Assembly: GCA_020853655.1 (NCBI GenBank)
Contig: JADYYL010000141.1
Coordinates: 1 to 5,107 of the forward strand
DNA: 5,107 bases
Origin: Deltaproteobacteria bacterium
GTDB taxonomy: Bacteria > Bdellovibrionota_C > UBA2361 > SZUA-149 > JADYYL01
Direction: 5' to 3'
Of this stretch, positions 1 to 4,964 are shown in pieces; position 1 is the stretch's first letter; each line of letters begins with the position of its first letter. The notes under the pieces are model-generated. The model searched no databases. It saw only the letters and a list, made by a program, of their open reading frames with translations, and was not told the DNA's origin. The translations under genes were made by a program, and so were the position numbers.

Positions 1-2185
1 GAGTGCCCCGACTGAGAATGTTCCCGAGCCGAGTGTGACATTTCATCAGCTGATTCCAGGAAACCCCCTGCTTCCGGAGCTGGACCGGCTCGGCTTTACG
101 ACCCCAACGGCTGTCCAGCGGCTCGCCATTCCTAAGGCGCTCGGTCAGCAGGACCTGGTCGTTCAATCGCGAACCGGCAGTGGGAAGACGATGGCGTATG
201 CCATTCCATTACTGACCAAGATCCTCGCCGCCGAAGACTCTGAGAGGAATGTCACCCAGGTGCTCGTCGTCGTTCCGACGCGAGAACTCGCCGTCCAAGT
301 CAATAACGTCGTGCGTTCATTGGTGGGAGACCTTCTTCACCCGGTTCTCATCATCGGCGGCTCCGACTTTTCGTCACAAGAGAAGTTGCTGCAGCAAGAC
401 CCCCGAATTGTTGTGGGAACGCCGGGTCGCCTCCTCGATCTCATCCGTCAGCGCACTCTGAAGCTCAACGGGTGTAAGTTCTTCGTTTTGGACGAAGCGG
501 ACGAGATGCTCTCGTCGGGATTCTTACAGGATGTCAGAACGATCCTCTCGCGACTTCCGGACAAGCGTCAGGGAATTTTTACAAGCGCAACGGTAACGCC
601 GCGAGTCGACATGCTCGCGAACGCGTTCTTGGATCGACACGAAGTCGTCACCGTCGACTCGACCTACAATGACCTTCCGTCGATCGAGCACTTCTTCTGC
701 GAAGTCGGCAGCGACCTCACGGCGAAGCCGAACGCGCTGTGCGACATCATCGAATCCCAGCGCCCCAACTCCGCGATCATCTTCTGTAACACCAAGTCCG
801 ACACAAGTTTGGTCGAAGTGCTCCTTCGACGTCGTGGATTTGACGCGCGGCGAATCAACTCAGACCTTTCGCAGTCTCAGCGAAATCGAGTGATGCAGAA
901 GATTCGAAATCGAGAGCTCCGGTTCCTCGTCGCGACCGACGTTGCTGCGCGCGGAATCGACATCGAGCAGATCGACATGGTGATCAACTTCGCCATTCAC
1001 GATCTTCCAGAGATTTACTTGCACCGCACCGGCCGGACGGGTCGCGCTGGTCGATCGGGACGTGCCATTAGTCTCGTCGGCCCACGTGATTTCACGGCGT
1101 TTCATTACCTCAAAAAATTGTTGAATGTTGACATGAACAAACTCCCCCTCCCAACCGCAGACGAACTCGGCGAAGCTCGTCTCGTTCATCTTCACGAGTT
1201 GATCCGCCAGAGCCGCTTCGAACTCAGCGACGGCGATCGTGTCGTCGCCCGAAAGCTGCTGGAAGAGATGGGCGTATCAGGTGCTCCTGAAGAACTCGAA
1301 GAGACGATCGCCAAGCTTTGTCTCCATCTCGTGCAGCACCATGTGAAGATCGAATCGAAGAGTCTGGACGAGGAGCTTGAGGCACAAGCCGAGGAGTCCG
1401 CCGAAGACAACAATGGTGGACGACAAGGGCGGCGCAAGGAGCGGCGCGACGGAGATCGTCCAAACGGAGATCGTGACGATCGACGTTCAAAGCCGGGTCG
1501 ACGCGACGACGAGCGCGAGCCGCGAGGAGGCGAAGCTCGTGGAGCAGAAGCTCGCGCTAGCGATGATCAGCGACCCCGCGCTCAAGAGCGTGCACCGCGG
1601 GATGGCGACAACCGTGACCGCCGAGACGGCGGGAACCGGCAGCCGCCCCGAGAAGGCCAACGCCCGGAAAATGCTCCCGGGAATCGTCCGCAGGGAGACG
1701 ACCGCGGTCCGCGCCAGCGTGACGGCCGAAACGATCGGCGCAACGATCAGCCGCGACAGGGAGAAGGTCGTCAGAGACATGAGCCTCGAGGAGACGTTCG
1801 AATGTTCGTCGGACAGGGTTCCGAGCATGGAATGACCGCGGAGCTGTTTCGAGAGCTTGCGAATGAGTTCGCGGAACTTCGAGAAGACGACATTAAGTAT
1901 CTCGTCATTCGCGAACGGCATGGATTCTTCGATATCAACTCGCAGCGAGTTGAGAAGGTGCTCGAGAACCTCAACGGGATCGAATATAACGGTCATCCGT
2001 TGCCGATCGAGGTCGCGACGTCGCTCAAGCGCGAGGAGACGCACGGCGGCCATCAACATTCGCGCCGGGGCAATGGGGGCAACGACCGCGGTGGTGACGA
2101 GCGACGGCGCGGCGGGGGTCACGGCGGTGGACACGGCAATCGTGGTCGTGACCGACGAGACGATCGCGGCGGTTACCGCAGGTAA
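1..2185 (+). CDS. deaD: DEAD-box ATP-dependent RNA helicase, DeaD/CsdA type, 5' end at or beyond the window edge
   Basis: Cytoplasmic ATP-dependent RNA helicase that would remodel structured RNA; DeaD/CsdA relatives act in ribosome assembly, mRNA decay and cold adaptation. Numbering from the GTG at 35 gives 716 residues. Visible motifs are a Q motif (about 21-33, FTTPTAVQ), motif I SRTGSGKT (45-52), Ia PTRELA (81-86), Ib TPGR (129-132), II DEAD (153-156), III SAT (184-186), IV IIFCNTK (248-254), V ATDVAARGID (300-309) and VI HRTGRTGRAGR (330-340). A highly charged Arg/Asp/Gly/Asn/Pro linker (461-587) leads to a DbpA-type RNA-binding domain (about 588-663) and a Gly/Arg/His-rich tail. The frame is open upstream of the GTG: codons from base 2 read SAPTENVPEPS, and base 1 (G) would fit the last base of an ATG just outside. 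The GTG lacks a convincing Shine-Dalgarno sequence, so the true start is probably at or left of the edge. All catalytic motifs are intact. The family is certain; the choice of deaD over other DbpA-domain helicases is likely but not proven. Confidence 0.95.
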   Translation, partial: SAPTENVPEPSVTFHQLIPGNPLLPELDRLGFTTPTAVQRLAIPKALGQQDLVVQSRTGSGKTMAYAIPLLTKILAAEDSERNVTQVLVVVPTRELAVQVNNVVRSLVGDLLHPVLIIGGSDFSSQEKLLQQDPRIVVGTPGRLLDLIRQRTLKLNGCKFFVLDEADEMLSSGFLQDVRTILSRLPDKRQGIFTSATVTPRVDMLANAFLDRHEVVTVDSTYNDLPSIEHFFCEVGSDLTAKPNALCDIIESQRPNSAIIFCNTKSDTSLVEVLLRRRGFDARRINSDLSQSQRNRVMQKIRNRELRFLVATDVAARGIDIEQIDMVINFAIHDLPEIYLHRTGRTGRAGRSGRAISLVGPRDFTAFHYLKKLLNVDMNKLPLPTADELGEARLVHLHELIRQSRFELSDGDRVVARKLLEEMGVSGAPEELEETIAKLCLHLVQHHVKIESKSLDEELEAQAEESAEDNNGGRQGRRKERRDGDRPNGDRDDRRSKPGRRDDEREPRGGEARGAEARASDDQRPRAQERAPRDGDNRDRRDGGNRQPPREGQRPENAPGNRPQGDDRGPRQRDGRNDRRNDQPRQGEGRQRHEPRGDVRMFVGQGSEHGMTAELFRELANEFAELREDDIKYLVIRERHGFFDINSQRVEKVLENLNGIEYNGHPLPIEVATSLKREETHGGHQHSRRGNGGNDRGGDERRRGGGHGGGHGNRGRDRRDDRGGYRR
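1415..1795 (+). repeat. Low-complexity Arg/Asp/Gly-rich coding segment within the helicase
   Basis: This segment encodes about 127 residues (461-587) of the helicase, made almost entirely of Arg, Asp, Gly, Asn, Gln, Pro and Glu in irregular RD, RDG, RND and RPQ-like runs. It separates the helicase core from the DbpA-type RNA-binding domain. The biased composition leaves the other frames open, so long overlapping ORFs appear on both strands; these are shadows. It is predicted to be disordered and RNA-binding, as in the charged tails of other DeaD-like helicases. There is no exact tandem repeat unit. Confidence 0.75.
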
Positions 2186-2195
2186 CCTCACAAGC

Positions 2196-2226
2196 GGAAA
2201 GCTCCGAGAACAACGCGGAGCTTTCC
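2196..2226 (+). terminator. Hairpin after the helicase gene, probable terminator with a weak U tract
   Basis: A perfect 11-base inverted repeat lies 10 bases after the helicase stop codon: arm 2196-2206 (GGAAAGCTCCG), 9-base loop, arm 2216-2226 (CGGAGCTTTCC). The following + strand bases (2227-2234, TCACTCTT) are only moderately T-rich, so it is not a textbook intrinsic terminator. Position and stem strength still make a 3'-end or transcript-stabilising role for the helicase mRNA the best reading. The base after the other arm is not T-rich on the - strand, so equal function in both directions is less likely. Confidence 0.6.
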
Positions 2227-2234
2227 TCACTCTT

Positions 2235-2275
2235 GCCGAGCATTGAATACGGCGTCATGGCGCTTAATGCTCGGC
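2235..2275. terminator. Second inverted repeat in the convergent intergenic region, possible terminator of the - strand gene
   Basis: Arms GCCGAGCATT (2235-2244) and AATGCTCGGC (2266-2275) pair perfectly over 10 bases and can extend by a G-U and an A-U pair. The loop of about 17 bases holds a possible 3-base inner stem. It starts 8 bases after the first hairpin and lies 26 bases beyond the stop codon of the - strand gene. Neither flank carries a T run, so Rho-independent termination is unproven. It could block readthrough or protect a 3' end in this tail-to-tail layout. Confidence 0.45.
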
Positions 2276-2301
2276 CGGATCTCTGAACCCGTCAAAGATC
2301 G

Positions 2302-3294
2302 TTAGTCGACGCGTTCCGCGGGACTATCAATTTTCCAGAAGATCATTTCTCCGTTCGTGCGATGAGCCACGACGAACGCCTCTTCGCCAAACTCTCCGCC
2401 ATTTCGATCGAATCGATAGTGCTGACGATTGCCGTTCCCGATATTCGCGTAGCGGCCATCAGCTTCTTTGGTCTCATCTGAGAATGGCATCCCGCTATGC
2501 ACTTCAACTTTCTCGATGAGCCCATTCAACTCAGAAGGAAGCAGCACAACGAGATTCCCGTCGCTTTCGCTCTCCGGCTTCCAGAGAAATCCATCGGCAC
2601 CGTCGACCGCCGATTGCTCACCCGTCATGTCGGAGTTGCCTGGAGTAATGTCGGCCACCGCTCCCCCCAACGCACCCCCACTCCCCCCTTTCGAGTTCGA
2701 TGGGATATCGAGCGAACGTGGTGTCAGGCTCAGCTCCCCTGACTCAAACTTTGCGAAGATGTCCTTTGCGCCGAGAAGCGCGGTCTCCATGGCTGCCTTC
2801 GCAATGGTCGGATCGTCCGGTCCGCCGCGACCGTCGAAAAGTGCTTCCGTGTTGCTATCGAGCTGCGCGGCAGCAAACGCCTCGCCATTGACCTGATCGG
2901 CCTGTGCCCGATCGACGACCCCTTCTTCGACACACGCTTTGAGGGCCGCCTTCGCCACATCCTCCATCGGCAGGTAGCCGTCGGCCTTCGCCATCGAAGA
3001 GCTCATCGTCCCCTTGTGCTTACGGAAACTTTCGGCTGCTTCAGGGCTGATTTTTTCCAGGCGCTGCTCGACGAGGGCGGCAAATAGTTCCTCCTCGTTC
3101 ACCTCGGTTTTTGCGTCGCCACCGAGAGCTTTCTTCATGAAAACAGAGAACTCGTCGTTGCTGCTTTCACCGACCGAATCGAGAGGAGTTGTCTTCTTAT
3201 CTTTTTCCGCCGTCGTTTCAGCGGATTGGGCGGCGCGCGGCCCCGAAGCACGGGGGGTAGAGGATGCGATTTCCATGGTCTGCCTCATCAGCAT
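2302..3294 (-). CDS. Unrecognised two-domain protein, acidic helical N-terminal part plus beta-rich C-terminal domain
   Basis: I do not recognise this 330-residue protein. No signal peptide, lipobox or membrane helix is visible, so it looks soluble unless exported by a non-Sec route. Residues 1-45 are polar, Ser/Thr/Ala/Lys-rich and probably disordered. Residues 47-186 look alpha-helical and acidic, with a conserved-looking segment around AAQLDSNTEALFDGRGGPDD (142-161). A Gly/Ser linker (about 200-222) leads to a compact, strand-rich domain (about 233-330) with SESDGNLVVLLPSEL, two Trp (238, 320) and a HYRFDRNGGEFG stretch; the last looks like a small beta-sandwich. The ATG at 3294 has GAAGG (3308-3304) 9 bases upstream. 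A second in-frame ATG at 3276 has GAGG (3286-3283) 6 bases upstream and may be the true start, giving 324 residues. The gene is single, convergent with the helicase and divergent from the OmpA-like gene. Coding status rests on length, composition, two plausible ribosome binding sites and domain-like organisation. Confidence 0.85.
   Translation of the reverse strand: MLMRQTMEIASSTPRASGPRAAQSAETTAEKDKKTTPLDSVGESSNDEFSVFMKKALGGDAKTEVNEEELFAALVEQRLEKISPEAAESFRKHKGTMSSSMAKADGYLPMEDVAKAALKACVEEGVVDRAQADQVNGEAFAAAQLDSNTEALFDGRGGPDDPTIAKAAMETALLGAKDIFAKFESGELSLTPRSLDIPSNSKGGSGGALGGAVADITPGNSDMTGEQSAVDGADGFLWKPESESDGNLVVLLPSELNGLIEKVEVHSGMPFSDETKEADGRYANIGNGNRQHYRFDRNGGEFGEEAFVVAHRTNGEMIFWKIDSPAERVD
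3283..3286 (-). promoter_or_regulatory. Internal Shine-Dalgarno supporting an alternative start at 3276 for the - strand gene
   Basis: On the - strand the sequence GATGAGG is followed by six bases and then the ATG at 3276-3274 (residue 7 of the long form). The spacing is close to ideal and better than the 9 bases between GAAGG (3308-3304) and the ATG at 3294. The protein from 3276 begins MEIASSTPRA. The sequence alone does not decide between the two starts. Confidence 0.45.
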
Positions 3295-3303
3295 ACACGT
3301 GTA
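3294..3303. promoter_or_regulatory. Perfect palindrome TACACGTGTA at the start codon of the - strand gene
   Basis: A 10-base perfect palindrome that overlaps the first base of the ATG at 3294 and fills the spacer behind its Shine-Dalgarno sequence. Its core ACACGTGT recurs at 3362-3369, with centres 67 bases apart. The placement suits a repressor operator or a translation-level control site. No known regulator can be assigned, so the regulatory role is inference. Confidence 0.3.
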
Positions 3304-3361
3304 CCTTCAACTTCTCCGCCGAACGCACTCCGACGGAAGGGAATTCAAGGGAAAAGAAGCA

Positions 3362-3369
3362 ACACGTGT
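3362..3369. promoter_or_regulatory. Second ACACGTGT palindrome upstream of the - strand gene
   Basis: This copy of the 8-base palindrome lies about 70 bases upstream of the - strand gene and matches the core of the palindrome at 3294-3303. Paired identical palindromes in front of one gene suggest, but do not prove, a two-site operator. Confidence 0.3.
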
Positions 3370-3688
3370 GCCATGTCTGAGAGAGTGCCCGCGGCATGGA
3401 GTACTCGGTCGCTGAGTATCGACGCGCCTCCCCTGCCATCCCGCTCTGGACTGCATCGCAGGGACGTCATCGACCAGCGCTTGTAAAGGCACCAATCTTC
3501 CTCTCTCGTGGGGAACGTGACCGCCATCAAGAACTTCGAAGAGGAGTGAACCGCCGCCGGGGAGGATTATTTCGAACAAGCGGGAGATCAAACGCGGAAG
3601 GTCCGACACCACCGGGCCTAACCGAATTCCCTGCGTGGAGGCCCCGCCAATTCAGAAAATTCACTTTATGTTCGCAATATCAGGGCGC

Positions 3689-3706
3689 GCATGATGACAG
3701 TCATGC
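3689..3706. promoter_or_regulatory. Dyad GCATGA-N6-TCATGC upstream of the OmpA-like gene
   Basis: An inverted repeat with 6-base arms (3689-3694 and 3701-3706). It also contains a tighter odd-centred dyad, ATGAC-A-GTCAT (3694-3704). It lies about 80 bases before the OmpA-like start codon, within the likely promoter area. It could be an operator or a short RNA stem. No regulator family is identified. Confidence 0.3.
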
Positions 3707-3733
3707 GGTTGATGTGCTTCGATGTGAAACAAA

Positions 3734-3747
3734 AGGTCGCGAGACCT
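3734..3747 (+). other. Small GNRA-type hairpin in the presumed leader of the OmpA-like gene
   Basis: AGGTC-GCGA-GACCT forms a 5-base-pair stem closed by a GCGA loop of the stable GNRA type. It lies 38 bases before the start codon. If transcription starts upstream of it, it would sit in the 5' untranslated leader, where leaders of abundant outer-membrane protein mRNAs often carry stabilising stems. That role is inference here. Confidence 0.35.
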
Positions 3748-3773
3748 GAGATAGGATAACAATCGACAAAGAA

Positions 3774-3781
3774 AGAGAGGG
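3774..3781 (+). promoter_or_regulatory. Strong ribosome binding site of the OmpA-like gene
   Basis: AGAGAGGG with the GAGG core at 3777-3780 lies five bases before the ATG at 3786. The purine-rich stretch and good spacing fix this start codon. The protein from this ATG begins with a proper signal peptide, which agrees. Confidence 0.8.
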
Positions 3782-3785
3782 AAAC

Positions 3786-4772
3786 ATGAGATCATTCGGC
3801 AGAGTTGCAGCGAGTGTTCTCTTCGGCCTGCTCGCCATGACAAGCTCCGCTGGCGCCGAAGATCGCTCACCATGGACCTACTGGCTTGGCGCCGGAGGGA
3901 TTTTCTTCGAGGCAGACGAGGCGAACAAGTCTGGTCAGCTGTACGAAGGTCGGGTCGGCTACGATCTCGACGATCAGTTCACCGTTGAAGTTGGATTCGG
4001 TGGCTCACCATTCCTCGAAGGGAATGAGTACAACGCACCACACTCTCGGGAAGGAACCTACCAAGGTTACAACTCGCCCGGAGAAAATTGGCTGCTGAAG
4101 AATAACGTCGGGCTTCTTTATCACCTGACGGATACGGGTAACCGCACTGACGTTTGGGACCCCTACCTGTCTGCCGTCGCTGGGATCTCGTTCTTCGGTA
4201 AGATCCGTGAGAGCGACAACTGGTCAGCGTTCGGTGGTCCGGGCCTTGGCGTGTCCTACTGGTTTAACCCTGACTTCGCGGTTCGCGCGGACTACAACGT
4301 TGTCGTCGCGGAAGACCACGATGCGGAAATCAACCACCATGCGTTGTTTATGGTGTTCTACCGCTTCGACCTGGACTCGTCTGCGCGTGGAAGCCGTGAC
4401 TCGTCTTCTGAAGCCGACGAACTTGGCGGAAAGAGCACGGGACCGCTCCGACCGATCTACTTCAACTACGACCGTTCAGACCTGACGACGGATTCGAAGG
4501 AGACCTTGCGTGCGAATGCCGAGTACCTGAAGTCGAACCCGAACACGAATGTATCGCTCGAAGGACATTGCGATGAGCGGGGCACGAACGAGTACAACAT
4601 GAGCCTTGGAGAGCGCCGCGCGTCATCTGCGAAGGAGTATCTCCGAAGCTTGGGCATCCCAGCTGAAAAGCTGAGCACGGTATCTTTCGGCGAAGAGATC
4701 CCTGCTGATGCGGGCCACACCGAGGCTGCATGGGCCAAGAATCGACGCGTCGAATGCGTCATCAAGAAGTAA
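3786..4772 (+). CDS. Outer-membrane beta-barrel protein with C-terminal Pal-like OmpA peptidoglycan-binding domain
   Basis: This 328-residue secreted protein probably tethers the outer membrane to peptidoglycan. Residues 1-24 form a Sec signal peptide (Arg at 2 and 6, hydrophobic core, cleavage likely after SAGA). There is no lipobox cysteine, so it is not a lipoprotein like true Pal. Residues about 28-195 show alternating, aromatic-rich strands (for example YEGRVGYDL, FTVEVGFGG, AVRADYNVVV, FMVFYRFDL) typical of an eight-stranded OmpA-like barrel. A Ser/Asp/Glu linker (197-217) leads to the OmpA domain (about 221-328). The key segment GHCDERGTNEYNMSLGERRA (260-279) holds Asp263 and Arg278, spaced 15 apart as in the diaminopimelate-binding pair of OmpA-family domains. 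The end, NRRVECVI, is also typical apart from Cys324. The motif is closest to Pal (GHxDERG...YN..LGERRA), so this is Pal-like chemistry on an integral barrel. The start is fixed by a strong ribosome binding site. It is a single transcription unit closed by a strong terminator. Confidence 0.92.
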   Translation: MRSFGRVAASVLFGLLAMTSSAGAEDRSPWTYWLGAGGIFFEADEANKSGQLYEGRVGYDLDDQFTVEVGFGGSPFLEGNEYNAPHSREGTYQGYNSPGENWLLKNNVGLLYHLTDTGNRTDVWDPYLSAVAGISFFGKIRESDNWSAFGGPGLGVSYWFNPDFAVRADYNVVVAEDHDAEINHHALFMVFYRFDLDSSARGSRDSSSEADELGGKSTGPLRPIYFNYDRSDLTTDSKETLRANAEYLKSNPNTNVSLEGHCDERGTNEYNMSLGERRASSAKEYLRSLGIPAEKLSTVSFGEEIPADAGHTEAAWAKNRRVECVIKK

Positions 4773-4792
4773 GAACGGGACCTTCCGTTCTT
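4771..4792 (+). terminator. Short hairpin overlapping the OmpA-like stop codon
   Basis: AAGAACGG (4771-4778) pairs with CCGTTCTT (4785-4792) around a 6-base loop. The first arm begins inside the TAA stop codon. It lies just before the main terminator hairpin, so the transcript would end in two tandem stems. It lacks its own T run and is probably an accessory or 3'-stabilising stem. Confidence 0.45.
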
Positions 4793-4795
4793 CTG

Positions 4796-4825
4796 AAAGC
4801 GCGGCTTCGGCCGCGCTTTTTTTTT
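4796..4825 (+). terminator. Canonical Rho-independent terminator of the OmpA-like gene
   Basis: AAAGCGCGGC (4796-4805) and GCCGCGCTTT (4810-4819) form a perfect 10-base-pair stem closed by the very stable C(TTCG)G tetraloop. It runs straight into nine T residues (4817-4825). This is a textbook intrinsic terminator. It ends the OmpA-like transcript and separates it from the downstream gene. Confidence 0.95.
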
Positions 4826-4884
4826 GCCCATCGCGAGCACAACGTGACGCGGCGCACCCTCCCTCTCCCTCTCGGAAGTCCCCG

Positions 4885-4898
4885 ATGACCCGAGTCAT
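4885..4898. promoter_or_regulatory. Dyad ATGAC-N4-GTCAT upstream of the last gene
   Basis: Five-base arms, 4885-4889 and 4894-4898, around CCGA. The same half-sites occur upstream of the OmpA-like gene (3694-3704), but with a 1-base centre. It is about 70-75 bases before the last gene, in the expected promoter zone. Operator function is speculative because the spacing differs. Confidence 0.2.
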
Positions 4899-4964
4899 GG
4901 CTGCGATCTCCAGCGCAGTTGATAGTCCTGCCGAGGCACACGGACAAATAATGCAGAAAACAGA

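Larger units (their letters stand above)
3295..3785. other. Divergent non-coding region between the - strand gene and the OmpA-like gene
   Basis: About 490 bases without a credible gene. Overlapping ORFs of up to 117 codons occur here on both strands, but they lack a good ribosome binding site and are rich in Arg, Pro and Ser with no domain-like pattern, so I treat them as chance. The region must hold the promoters of both divergent genes, but I cannot identify a convincing -35/-10 pair on either strand. It holds two ACACGTGT palindromes near the - strand gene (3295-3302 and 3362-3369). Near the OmpA-like gene it holds a dyad (3689-3706), a 10-base-spaced GATGTG direct repeat (3711-3726) and a small leader hairpin (3734-3747). 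It may also hold an unannotated small RNA, which I cannot detect by eye. Confidence 0.6.

Noticed and set aside
1377..1835. Open frame of 152 codons on the + strand overlapping the helicase
   Set aside because: A shifted reading of the low-complexity linker. The helicase frame runs unbroken through it into an intact RNA-binding domain, so this is neither a frameshift nor a separate gene.
1487..2230. Long open frame of 247 codons on the - strand under the helicase tail
   Set aside because: It is antisense to the Arg/Gly/Asp-rich tail and DbpA-type domain; its Val/Thr/Ala/Ser-rich product is what the complement of such codons gives. There is no supporting ribosome binding site, and the + strand frame has recognisable domains.
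2468..2896. Open frame of 142 codons on the + strand opposite the unknown gene
   Set aside because: Ser/Pro-rich antisense shadow of the - strand gene, without a ribosome binding site or domain pattern.
3399..3419. GAGTACTC palindrome and TACTC/GAGTA short inverted repeat
   Set aside because: Arms of five bases with a 7-base loop, placed mid-intergenic with no link to a gene end or start; well within chance for this length.
3307..3749. Open frames of 101 (-) and 117 (+) codons in the divergent intergenic region
   Set aside because: They overlap each other on opposite strands, are Arg/Pro/Ser-rich with no motif, and have no convincing ribosome binding site. A decayed gene cannot be excluded but is not supported.
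3752..3757. TAGGAT as a -10 element for the OmpA-like gene
   Set aside because: Matches only four of six consensus bases, and no -35-like hexamer is found at 15-19 bases upstream.
4857..4873. Polypyrimidine run of 17 bases, possible G-quadruplex on the - strand
   Set aside because: Only three GGG runs on the complementary strand, so a standard four-run quadruplex cannot form within it.
4919..4954. Possible promoter of the last gene (TTGATA at 4919-4924; AT-rich CAAATAATG further on)
   Set aside because: No acceptable -10 hexamer at 16-18 bases; the AT-rich stretch gives a spacer of 20 or more. A sigma-54 reading (GGCAC at 4935-4939) also fails because no GC lies at the required distance.
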